Counted from the stretch's first letter, positions 1 to 5,989 are shown. The stretch: DNA of 9,003 nucleotides from JBIOYL01 sp044870185 (GCA_044870185.1 JBIOYL010000103.1:1-9003), one strand, 5' to 3'. Translations and numbers: made by a program. The notes: generated by a model not told the origin, from the letters alone.

Positions 1-2
1 CC

Positions 3-476
3 GGCTACCCGTGGGCGCTGGCCGGACTGTTCTCCCTCGCGTCGGTGGCGTTCAACATCGCGCACGCACCCGACCGGCCGGTCGCCCGGCTGGTGTTCGC
101 CATGGCCCCGGTCGCCCTGGTGCTCACCACCCATCTGCTGATGCAGCAGGTGAGCTGGCGGCCGCCCACCCCCGACCGCCCGGCCGCACTCGGGCCCGAA
201 CAGCCGCACCGGCCGGGCGACCAGCCCGCATCGCCGCCGGCCGGCCCGGACCGGACCGTGCCGGCCGGCGCGCGCGCCCGGGTGCGGGCGGCCTACCAGG
301 CGCAGGTGGCGGCCGGCCAGACCCCGACCGGCGCGGGCCTGGCCAGGGCCGCCGGGGTGAGCGAGCGGTACGGGCAACGGCTGCTCGCCGAATTCACCGC
401 CGAGCCGACCCGCGCCGGCCACCCGAACGGGGACGGCCGGGGGCGAACAACCCGAGAGGACGGCCGGCCTCGATGA
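3..476 (+). CDS. DUF2637 membrane protein with C-terminal HTH, 5' end cut by window
   Basis: This is the C-terminal part of a DUF2637-family protein; the frame is open from the window edge, so the first ATG at 45 is internal. Two hydrophobic stretches remain, one around codons 5-19 (ending in the family-typical FNIAHAPD) and one around residues VFAMAPVALVLTTHLLM. A proline-rich linker follows, then a helix-turn-helix-like tail (TGAGLARAAGVSERYGQRLL). DUF2637 proteins with such tails are common in actinobacterial integrative elements and plasmids, often near FtsK/TraB-type transfer and replication genes. Their molecular role is not established. The stop codon overlaps the start of the next ORF (ATGA), so the two are probably translationally coupled. 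The family call is fairly sure; a function in transfer or copy control is inference. Confidence 0.8.
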   Translation, partial: GYPWALAGLFSLASVAFNIAHAPDRPVARLVFAMAPVALVLTTHLLMQQVSWRPPTPDRPAALGPEQPHRPGDQPASPPAGPDRTVPAGARARVRAAYQAQVAAGQTPTGAGLARAAGVSERYGQRLLAEFTAEPTRAGHPNGDGRGRTTREDGRPR

Positions 477-766
477 CGATCGACGAGCGGGTGGCCGAGC
501 TGGTGGCAAAGGCGCCACCGCTCACTGACCAGGAGCGAGCGCGGCTGCGTCAGCTCCTCACCCCGGTGCCCTCCCACTGCGGCACCACCACCCGCTCGGG
601 ATCGAAGGCGGGGCTCCCAGGCCGAGAAGACGGCGCGACGATGATGGCGCCGACGGCGATGCCGATGATGGCTCGCTTGCGCGACAGCGGCAGCGACGGC
701 CACAGCGCCGCCAGGTTGGGGCCGTCGAGGCCCTTGAGGACGTCGGACTCCAGCCGGTCGGCCTGA
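473..766 (+). CDS. Small mobile-element protein running antisense into the recombinase
   Basis: The ATG overlaps the DUF2637 stop in an ATGA, so translation is probably coupled. The first 30 or so residues (MTIDERVAELVAKAPPL, then TDQERARLRQLL) look like a genuine short helical peptide. Similar small proteins ending in a PPLT-x-x-x-R-x-x-L pattern commonly follow DUF2637 genes in actinobacterial elements. After about codon 26 the frame lies antisense to the 3' end of the recombinase gene (550-766), and those residues are low-complexity shadow coding. Either the natural stop was lost or the true protein simply has an unstructured antisense-encoded tail. The function is unknown. The 5' part is supported by the coupling; the extent of the 3' part is uncertain. 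Confidence 0.5.
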   Translation: MTIDERVAELVAKAPPLTDQERARLRQLLTPVPSHCGTTTRSGSKAGLPGREDGATMMAPTAMPMMARLRDSGSDGHSAARLGPSRPLRTSDSSRSA

Positions 767-1929
767 CGGCTCCGCAGCGTATCGAGCTTGGCGCGAAGCC
801 GCCGGGTCATCTCGCGGAGCTGGTCGGGCGTCACGTCCGGGTCGTCAGCGAACTCGACCGCTACCTGCCGCAGCCGCGCCTCGACGGCGGCGATCTGGCT
901 ATCGAGCGCCTGGTCCTGGTCGCCGGCGGCCGGCCGGATGCCTTCCTTGGCCAGCCGGCCGAGGGTGAGCTTGGTGACGAACTCGTCGAGGGCAGCGACG
1001 TTGACGTGGACCTTGCCGCAGCCCCGCCGGCGGCAGGCATAGCCAGGAGAGCCGTGGCCAGGATGGTGGATGGTCAAGGGGCCGTCACAGACGGCGCATC
1101 GGGCGATGCCGGACAGCAGGTGCCGGCGGGCGTTGCTCTGGCCGGGTGGCCGGCGGGCTGGGTCGGTGAGGCGGGCACGGACCGCCTCCCAGGTGGCGCG
1201 GTCCAGGATGGCCGGCCAGGCAGCCGGGCCGATGATGGCGCCGCGATGCTGGCGCAGCCCGGCCAGCCGCGGCCCACACAGCAGCGTGCGGACGCTGACC
1301 CGCGACCAGGGGACGCCGGAGACGGTTGGCACCTTGCGCGCGTTGAGGTCGCGGACGATCTCGTGCAGGGATTCGCCGGCCAGCACGCGCGCGGCCAGCT
1401 CCTGCACGATCGTGGCCTCCTCGGGGATGACGCTCATGCGGTCGCGGTGGTAGCCGAAGGGGCGCTTGCCGCCGTTGCTCACGCGCCCGGTGGCGGCGAG
1501 CTGGTCGAACTTGCGCCGCACGCGCCGGCTGATTTGGTCGGCTTCCTGGCGGGCGACGGCGCCCTTGATGCGGGCGACCATGCGGCCCTGCGGCGTGGCC
1601 AGGTCGACGTCGCCGCCGACGCTGGCCAGCGCGAGGTGGTGCTGGTCGGCCAGCTCCAGGAACTCCTCGAGTTCGATGGGGCGGCGGTGCAGCCGGTCGA
1701 GGTCCCACACGATGACGGCGTTGGCCACCCCGGCCGCCAGGTCGGCAAGCAGCCGCCGGTAGGCCGGGCGGGGCTTGCCGGTGCTGGCGGAGATGTCGTT
1801 GTCGGTGTAGACGCCGACCACGGCCCAGCCCTGGCGGGCGGCCAGCTCGCGGCAGTCCTCTTCCTGGCGGCGGACGCCGAGGGCGGTGCCGTCGTCGGAG
1901 CTGATGCGGGTGTAGATCGCCGCGCGCAT
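550..1929 (-). CDS. Large serine recombinase (site-specific integrase)
   Basis: A 459-residue large serine recombinase, the size expected for this family. It catalyses integration and excision by a phosphoserine-linked four-strand break. The resolvase domain spans roughly residues 1-148, with the nucleophile Ser10 in YTRISSDD, Arg8 beside it, the DLDRLHRR motif at 76-83 and the E-helix pattern RQEADQISRRV near 127-137. The recombinase DNA-binding domain follows at about 155-265. A zinc ribbon spans 278-304 with Cys278, Cys281, Cys299 and Cys304. A coiled coil lies at about 340-395 (LDSQIAAVEARLRQV), the element that controls directionality in this family. The ATG at 1929 is chosen because it gives the standard N-terminus and has the Shine-Dalgarno GGGAGAGG close upstream; the frame itself stays open further upstream to 2130. 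It lies directly beside the disrupted cpaF, as expected for an integrase next to its attachment site. No frameshift or missing catalytic residue is seen, so it is probably active. Confidence 0.95.
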   Translation of the reverse strand: MRAAIYTRISSDDGTALGVRRQEEDCRELAARQGWAVVGVYTDNDISASTGKPRPAYRRLLADLAAGVANAVIVWDLDRLHRRPIELEEFLELADQHHLALASVGGDVDLATPQGRMVARIKGAVARQEADQISRRVRRKFDQLAATGRVSNGGKRPFGYHRDRMSVIPEEATIVQELAARVLAGESLHEIVRDLNARKVPTVSGVPWSRVSVRTLLCGPRLAGLRQHRGAIIGPAAWPAILDRATWEAVRARLTDPARRPPGQSNARRHLLSGIARCAVCDGPLTIHHPGHGSPGYACRRRGCGKVHVNVAALDEFVTKLTLGRLAKEGIRPAAGDQDQALDSQIAAVEARLRQVAVEFADDPDVTPDQLREMTRRLRAKLDTLRSRQADRLESDVLKGLDGPNLAALWPSLPLSRKRAIIGIAVGAIIVAPSSRPGSPAFDPERVVVPQWEGTGVRS

Positions 1930-1933
1930 GGCC

Positions 1934-1957
1934 TCTCCCTGGTGGGTTCTTGGGAGA
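1934..1957 (-). promoter_or_regulatory. Small hairpin that may mask the recombinase Shine-Dalgarno
   Basis: On the minus strand TCTCCC (1957-1952) and GGGAGA (1939-1934) are perfect inverted repeats separated by 12 bases. The right arm contains most of the Shine-Dalgarno of the recombinase gene (GGGAGAGG, 1939-1932). In the transcript the 6-base-pair stem could hide the ribosome site. Alternatively the two arms could be half of the recombinase binding site, since this sequence lies inside the expected attachment region. Six base pairs is short, so chance is possible. Confidence 0.3.
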
Positions 1958-1990
1958 ATATCACGGTGGTGGTCTTGCCCGCCTGGGTGG
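1945..1990 (-). other. Probable hybrid attachment site (attL/attR) in the cpaF Walker A codons
   Basis: Reading the minus strand, the codons for GATQAGKTT end at 1968 and are followed by ACC GTG ATA TTC TCC, giving TVIFS. CpaF-family proteins normally continue with a hydrophobic helix (LLN or FLN-like) after GKTT. The sequence also becomes AT-richer right here, in contrast to its surroundings. The recombinase start is only about 40 bases away. I infer that strand exchange took place within or close to the bases encoding AGKTT. The exact crossover dinucleotide cannot be fixed without the opposite element end or an uninterrupted relative. Confidence 0.6.
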
Positions 1991-2635
1991 CGCCGGCCAC
2001 GACCAGGTTGAGCCCGGCCACGACGCTGGCCTCCAGCAGCCGGGCGCACTGGACGGTCATGGTGCCCAGCCGGACCAGCTCGTCGAGCGAATGCGCCCGG
2101 ACCACGAACTTTCGGACGTTGACCGCCCAATGGCGGCGGGTGATGTCGGGGATCACCACGTGCAGGCGGCTACCGTCGTCCAGGGTTGCGTCCACGAAGG
2201 GGCTGGACAGGTCGATGCGCCGCCCGCTGGAGCGCAGCATGCGCTCGACCAGGTCCGTCACCTGCTGCTCGGACAGGACCGTGGTGGTCAGGGTCGGGCG
2301 GCCGCCCCTGGCCACGAACACCTTGCCCGGGTCGTTGATCCAGATCTCCTCGACGGCCGGGTCGTCGAAGTAGGGCTGCAGCGGGCCGTAGCCGATGACC
2401 TGGTCGGCGACCGCCTTGACGAGCGCGTCGCGGTCGGTGACCGGCGGCATGGTCGCGGTGAGGCTGCGCTCCTCGTAGTCGCCGACCACCTCCTGGATCA
2501 TCGCGTGGACAGCGGTCGCGTCGCCGCCGCTCGGGTCGAGCTGGCGCCTGCGGACCAGCTCGCGGACCTCGCGTGCGACGATCTGGCCGGCGCTGTCGGG
2601 GGTGGCCATGCCGCTGGTGGGGGTGGCCACGGCGC

Positions 2636-4042
2636 TCACGCCTGCCTTGGGATGAGGCGACGGCGGCGGCGCGCCGGGGCGGCCAAGGCCGCCGGCTGGC
2701 CCGTGCCGAGCAGGTCGACGGCGAGCCTGCCCAGCGCCTTCTGCGCCCCCGAGCGGGGCGTCGCCTCGCGGAGCGCCTGCCCGGCGCGCCCGGCGGCGTC
2801 GAACGCGGCGCGGTCGTAGGGGATCCAGGCCACCGGCTCGACGCCGAGGTAGCGGACCAGCACCGACCGGACCGACTCGACCGGGTCGCCGGCGAACAGC
2901 CCGCCCCGGACCTGGTTGACCACGACCCGCAGGCGGTCCAGGCCGACGCCGAGCTCACGCAGGTCGTGGTAGGCCTGGATGAGCTCGCGCAGCCCGTCCG
3001 GGTCGAGCTTGGTCACGGCCACGACCAGGTCGGCCTGCTGCAGGGCCAGGCGGGTGACGGCGTTGCGCCGGTGGCGGACCTGGTCGTAGGAGAGCTCCTC
3101 GTCCTCCTCCAGGCAGAAGGCGACGTCCACGACGGTGAGCGGGAAGGCGGTCCGGAACAGCTCGAGCAGCGCCTCCCAGGTCGCCGGCCGCAGCTCGGTC
3201 CAAAGCTGCGGGCGGGACAGGCCGACGAGCACGCGGGGCGCCGGGCCGGCAGCGGCCGGGCGTACCTCCCGCCACAGGCGGGGTGCGTCGAGCTCACCCC
3301 GGCTCGCGAGCCGGGCCGCCCAGGCGAGCCCCGGGTAGTCCTCCATGAAGGCGAGCCGCTGGGCGATCCGGGCGCTGTAGGTGTTGGCGTCGACCAGCAG
3401 CGTGTCGATGCCGAGGGCGGCCGCCTCGAACGCCAGGTTCATGGCCACGGTGGTGGCGCCCGGGGCGCCCATCGGCCCCCACACGACCACGACGCGCCGG
3501 CCGCCGTCGGCCTCCTCAGCGACCGGATCGGCCCCGGCATGCCGGCCGGCCCCAGCACGCAGGTCGGCTGTGGCACGCGGGGCGGGCCCGGCGGTCCGGG
3601 CGGCCCCGGTGGTCGGGACGGCCCCGGTGGTCGGGGTGGGCCCGGTGGTCGGGACGGGGCCGGGCTCGGAACCGGCCAGCAGCGCGTCGCGGGCGCGGGC
3701 GGCCAGCTCGACCAGGCCGGCCGGGCTCGCGTCGGCCAGGGCGACCTGGTCGATGCCGACCTGGCGCAGGCGCCGCTCGGCCTCCTCGTCGCCGACGGCC
3801 ACCACGCCGACGACCGTGACCTGCTCGGCGTGCAGGCGCGCGACCGCCTCGCGGTCGAGCCAGCGCATCGTCGCGGCGACCAGCGCCGCGTCGGCCCGCC
3901 CGCCGCTGGCCACGGCGAGCAGGTCGCCGAGGTCGTAGCAGCGCTGGACGACCTGGGCCGCCACGTCGCTTTCCTGGCAGGCGAGGGCGAGCGCGCTCTC
4001 CCAGGCGGCTCCCCCGCCGGCGGTGAGCAGCCGCAGGCTCAT
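2636..4042 (-). CDS. cpaE: CpaE-like pilus-assembly protein (ParA/MinD-family fold, variant P-loop)
   Basis: A 468-residue CpaE/TadZ-like protein, thought in this family to position the Tad machine at the membrane or pole. The N-terminal 120 or so residues resemble a receiver-like domain. A Pro/Thr/Ala-rich linker of about 60 residues follows, with PTTG repeated three times. A ParA/MinD-like domain starts near 183 with VVVVWGPMGAPGATTVAMNL. The usual P-loop lysine (GKT/GKS) is absent here: the loop reads GAPGATT. Other landmarks are LLVDANT near 215-221, TVVDVAF near 303-309 and the VVVNQVRGG segment near 373-381. The start ATG at 4042 overlaps the upstream SAF-protein stop (ATGA), and its stop overlaps the cpaF GTG, so translation is coupled on both sides. 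Whether it hydrolyses ATP cannot be told from sequence. Length is normal and there is no frameshift. Confidence 0.85.
   Translation of the reverse strand: MSLRLLTAGGGAAWESALALACQESDVAAQVVQRCYDLGDLLAVASGGRADAALVAATMRWLDREAVARLHAEQVTVVGVVAVGDEEAERRLRQVGIDQVALADASPAGLVELAARARDALLAGSEPGPVPTTGPTPTTGAVPTTGAARTAGPAPRATADLRAGAGRHAGADPVAEEADGGRRVVVVWGPMGAPGATTVAMNLAFEAAALGIDTLLVDANTYSARIAQRLAFMEDYPGLAWAARLASRGELDAPRLWREVRPAAAGPAPRVLVGLSRPQLWTELRPATWEALLELFRTAFPLTVVDVAFCLEEDEELSYDQVRHRRNAVTRLALQQADLVVAVTKLDPDGLRELIQAYHDLRELGVGLDRLRVVVNQVRGGLFAGDPVESVRSVLVRYLGVEPVAWIPYDRAAFDAAGRAGQALREATPRSGAQKALGRLAVDLLGTGQPAALAAPARRRRRLIPRQA
3604..3657. repeat. Three 18-base tandem repeats in the CpaE linker
   Basis: Units at 3604-3621, 3622-3639 and 3640-3657 are near-identical (core CCCGGTGGTCGGG). 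They are in frame with cpaE and encode the Pro-Thr-Thr-Gly steps of its interdomain linker, so copy-number change would alter linker length without shifting the frame. Confidence 0.9.
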
Positions 4043-4950
4043 GGCGTCGCCGGCGTGGGCAGCCTGGGCACGCTGGCCGGCGTGGGTGCGGCGGCCGGCG
4101 TCCGGGCGCCGTCGGCGCGGCCGGCCGGCGCGGGCAGCGTCGTCGCCGTCGGCGGCACGGCCGCCGGCCCGGCTGGGACCACGCTGCCGTCGGGCCGGTC
4201 GGCGAGGCCACCGGCCGGGACCGCGAGGCCGCCGGCCGGGACCGCGAGCACCAGGATGCGGGCGGTCGTCTCGGCGGCCGCGACCGCCACCGCCCGGTCG
4301 CCGGGCGCCCACACCTGCACGCCGGTCTCGCGCCCGTCGCCGCCCAGGGCGGCCGTGTCCTTGACCACCTGATCGACCTCGGCCACGGGCAGCAGCACGC
4401 GCGCCGTGCCCTTCTGGACGCCGTCGGTGTACGCGGCGATGACGGCCACGTGATCGCCGGGCCGCAGCCCCTGGGCGAGATCGCCCTGCTCCACCTTGAT
4501 GGCCAGCTTGACGAGCCTGGCCGCGCCGTGCCGGCCGCTGACGGCGGCCGCCGGCACGTACAGCCCCTTGCGCACCGGGCCGACCAGCACCTGGCCGACG
4601 TAGGGCTGCCCGGCGGCCGGGTGCAGGTAGGCGCGCAGCTGCTCGTCGGCGAACCGCACCCCCCTGACGGCCAGGTCACCGGGCGCGAGGCGGGTGCCCG
4701 ACGGCAGGTCACGGGTGGCGACATAGACCGGCGTGAGGTGCTGGGCGCGTTGCAGGACCAACGCGCCGCCGAGCACCGCGACCAGCACGAGCAGCACCCC
4801 GAGGACCAGCCGGCCGTTGCGCCAGGATGCCGTGCCCAGTCGCACGGCGGGCGCCGGGCGCGGGCCAGGCGACGGCTGCGGCTCCGGGGCGGCTGCGATC
4901 GTCCGGGACGCCCCTGCGGGCTCTCCGGGACCGGTCCGCTGTGATCTCAC
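4039..4950 (-). CDS. cpaB: SAF-domain pilus assembly protein, CpaB/RcpC-like
   Basis: A 303-residue membrane-anchored protein of the CpaB/RcpC type, an accessory component of Tad/Flp pilus export. The N-terminal 45 residues are disordered and Pro/Ala-rich. One transmembrane segment lies at about 47-66 (GRLVLGVLLVLVAVLGGALV). A SAF domain follows at about 74-140 (PVYVATRDLPSGTRLAPGDL, later GLYVPAAAV), then an RcpC-like region with VEQGDLAQGLRPGDHVAVIA at about 153-172. The last 65 residues are a Pro/Ala/Thr-rich tail. The GTG at 4950 is chosen because it overlaps the TadE stop (GTGA) and has a strong AAGGAGGAG Shine-Dalgarno just upstream; the frame is open further upstream but without such support. 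The stop overlaps the cpaE start. The tail contains a duplicated VPAGGLA heptapeptide. Confidence 0.87.
   Translation of the reverse strand: MRSQRTGPGEPAGASRTIAAAPEPQPSPGPRPAPAVRLGTASWRNGRLVLGVLLVLVAVLGGALVLQRAQHLTPVYVATRDLPSGTRLAPGDLAVRGVRFADEQLRAYLHPAAGQPYVGQVLVGPVRKGLYVPAAAVSGRHGAARLVKLAIKVEQGDLAQGLRPGDHVAVIAAYTDGVQKGTARVLLPVAEVDQVVKDTAALGGDGRETGVQVWAPGDRAVAVAAAETTARILVLAVPAGGLAVPAGGLADRPDGSVVPAGPAAVPPTATTLPAPAGRADGARTPAAAPTPASVPRLPTPATP
4202..4248. repeat. 21-base tandem duplication in the cpaB tail
   Basis: Units 4202-4222 and 4223-4243 differ at one base (4210 versus 4231) and are followed by five bases of a third copy. In the minus frame each encodes the heptapeptide VPAGGLA. The repeat is in frame and in a low-complexity tail. 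Confidence 0.9.
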
Positions 4951-5501
4951 AGGGACTCCTCCTTGTGCATGCTCGCCGTCATCGACACGGGGAAGGTCGG
5001 GAAGCCGGGCAGCACCATGCGCAGACGGCCCCGCGCCCGCAGGACCACCACCCCGCCCGACTCGGCTCCCGAGATCGCGACCGAGCGCGGCGTGACGTGG
5101 CCAAGCGTCGCCTGCTCGAGCAGCGTGGCGGCACTGCGCCGACCATCGGCGACGGTCCTGCCCCGGGTCGCCGCGACCCGGGCGCCCTCGGACAGCGACG
5201 CCATCACCATGTTCCGTTCCCACAGCACCAGCGCGACCGAGAGCACCCCGAGGAACACGGCCAGGGCGACGACCGACACGAGGGCGAACTCGACCACCGA
5301 AGCGCCAGCCTCGCTAGCCTCGCTAGCCTCGCCGGCCCGGCCGGCCCTGACGCCCCACCCGCCCCCAACAGCCCTGCCGGCCCCACCGCCGGCGCGCCCG
5401 CAGCCAAGCCCGGCGCGCCCGCAGCCAAGCCCGGCGCGCCGACGGCCAGGGGCGGCGCATCCGCGGCTAAGGCGGGGATCGGGGGTTCCAGCCACACGCA
5501 T
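4947..5501 (-). CDS. TadE-like pseudopilin
   Basis: A 184-residue TadE-family pseudopilin-like membrane protein of the pilus operon. The core is GASVVEFALVSVVALAVFLG at about 66-85, with one transmembrane helix to about 93 and then the family-like segment MASLSEGARVAATRGRTV. A class III prepilin cleavage site fits well: cut after Gly66 puts Glu71 at position +5. What is odd is the 66-residue leader before that site, which is Gly/Arg/Cys-rich and contains two kinds of tandem repeat; TadE leaders are usually much shorter. The ATG at 5501 is the only clear start in frame and its Shine-Dalgarno is weak (GGTGAG), so the true leader may be shorter or may use a non-standard start. It lies 15 bases after the pilin stop and overlaps the cpaB start. 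The TadE call is fairly sure; the start is not. Confidence 0.8.
   Translation of the reverse strand: MRVAGTPDPRLSRGCAAPGRRRAGLGCGRAGLGCGRAGGGAGRAVGGGWGVRAGRAGEASEASEAGASVVEFALVSVVALAVFLGVLSVALVLWERNMVMASLSEGARVAATRGRTVADGRRSAATLLEQATLGHVTPRSVAISGAESGGVVVLRARGRLRMVLPGFPTFPVSMTASMHKEESL
5307..5333. repeat. 9-base tandem repeat in the TadE leader
   Basis: Three consecutive AGCCTCGCT-like nonamers (last base of the third differs). On the minus strand they encode the alternating Glu-Ala-Ser/Gly run immediately before the predicted prepilin cleavage site. Confidence 0.85.
5391..5440. repeat. Perfect 21-base duplication in the TadE leader
   Basis: Units 5391-5411 and 5412-5432 are identical, and 5433-5440 repeats the first eight bases (GGCGCGCC). 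On the minus strand each unit encodes RAGLGCG. A perfect copy suggests recent slippage. Confidence 0.92.
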
Positions 5502-5516
5502 CCGCTCACCCGGCGC

Positions 5517-5711
5517 TCAGAAGTTCACCCTGTTCAAGGCCTGCTGAATGATCTGCGTGATCTTCGGGCCCGCGAACGCCCAGATCCCCAAGATCAGCGC
5601 GACGGTCATGGCAGTCACGAGCACCCAGCCTGGGACGTCCCCGTCGTCGTCCAGGCGCCCAGGCAGACGGTGCAGCGCGCCCCGGACGGCGGCCGCCAGC
5701 TCCAGCAGCAT
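5517..5711 (-). CDS. Small Flp-pilin-like / pilus-operon membrane peptide
   Basis: A 64-residue protein and first gene of the tad operon. It has a basic N-terminal stretch (residues 1-20), an acidic hinge DDDGDVPGW at 21-29, one transmembrane helix at about 29-46 (VLVTAMTVALILGIWAFAG) and a short polar tail. Size, position and the G-D-VPGWVLVT-MT pattern match the small Flp-pilin-like proteins at the head of actinobacterial tad clusters. If processed after Gly24, the residue at +5 is Trp rather than the usual Glu, so it is not a textbook Flp prepilin. The ATG at 5711 has GGGGAAGG upstream at good spacing. It may be the structural pilin or an accessory peptide. Confidence 0.75.
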   Translation of the reverse strand: MLLELAAAVRGALHRLPGRLDDDGDVPGWVLVTAMTVALILGIWAFAGPKITQIIQQALNRVNF

Positions 5712-5767
5712 GGTTGCCTTCCCCGTTCCTCGACAGCCCTCAAGACGTACCGTGCAAAACGCTGCGG

Positions 5768-5776
5768 ACTGTACCA
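5768..5776 (-). promoter_or_regulatory. Candidate extended -10 promoter of the tad operon
   Basis: On the minus strand TGG-TACAGT occupies 5776-5768, an extended -10 type element 57 bases before the pilin ATG. No good -35 is seen. It is the best match I found in the 278-base gap 5712-5989, which otherwise holds no gene. Confidence 0.3.
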
Positions 5777-5832
5777 GATGCCAGCCATGACGCTCTATCG
5801 CTTTCCACAGGCCACGCTTGCTTTCGTTTTCG

Positions 5833-5846
5833 TCTGACTCGTCAGA
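5833..5846. promoter_or_regulatory. Short inverted repeat in the tad upstream region
   Basis: TCTGAC and GTCAGA are separated by two bases in the gap between the divergent pilin and 5990 genes. This has the form of an operator for a dimeric repressor and lies upstream of the candidate tad promoter. It is short and no regulator is known. Confidence 0.25.
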
Positions 5847-5989
5847 GGCAAGCTCATCCCGGACATCGTTCCGATTGCGGGATTGGGCCGACGGCGCAAG
5901 AACGTAGCAAGCCGGGGAAACGGGATGGGCGCGGCGTTGCCCACCGAACCGGCGCGCGGGCGATCGGCGAGGCGATAAGCTCCGCCAGC

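Larger units (their letters stand above)
1..1968. mobile_element. Right-hand end of an element integrated in cpaF
   Basis: This stretch looks like one end of an integrated plasmid-like or AICE/prophage-like element. It contains a DUF2637 membrane/HTH gene typical of actinobacterial mobile elements, a small coupled ORF, and a large serine recombinase next to the boundary. The right boundary is where the cpaF reading frame stops resembling its family, at about 1968, just after the Walker A codons. No tRNA is present at the boundary, which fits a serine recombinase using a protein-coding target, as phiC31 and Bxb1 integrases do. The other end, with the 3' half of cpaF, must lie left of base 1 and is not visible. 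No excisionase or recombination directionality factor is seen here. The exact boundary is inferred from protein family conservation, not from a visible direct repeat. Confidence 0.75.
1479..2639 (-). pseudogene. cpaF: 5' half of cpaF/tadA secretion ATPase, interrupted after Walker A
   Basis: The genuine portion (2639 to about 1968, 224 codons) is the N-terminal half of a CpaF/TadA-type ATPase, the hexameric motor that powers Flp/Tad pilus assembly at the inner face of the membrane. Family features are GYGPLQPYFDDPAVEEIWIN at about 83-102 (N-terminal domain), the GRRIDLSSPFVD and DGSRLHVVIP segments at about 139-164, and the P-loop GATQAGKTT at 216-224. Walker B, the Asp and His boxes and the rest of the C-terminal domain are missing; intact homologues are usually over 400 residues. 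Past 1968 the frame continues for about 161 meaningless residues overlapping the recombinase gene in another frame, ending at 1479. The GTG start overlaps the CpaE stop (GTGA), which fixes the start. The product should be inactive unless the element excises and restores the gene. Confidence 0.88.

Noticed and set aside
1930..1990. tRNA gene as integration target
   Set aside because: No cloverleaf or tRNA-like 3' end is present; the sequence is coding for a CpaF P-loop.
550..2130. Recombinase starting upstream at 2130
   Set aside because: The extra 67 residues precede the standard resolvase N-terminus and overlap cpaF coding sequence; the ATG at 1929 has the Shine-Dalgarno.
1006..2373. Long plus-strand frame of 455 codons opposite the recombinase and cpaF
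   Set aside because: It is an antisense shadow: composition is Gly/Ala/Asp-rich without family motifs, while the minus strand gives clear catalytic motifs.
2573..4372. Plus-strand frame of 599 codons opposite the CpaE and CpaB genes
   Set aside because: Glycine-rich low-complexity translation, antisense to well-supported genes; long open antisense frames are normal at this GC content.
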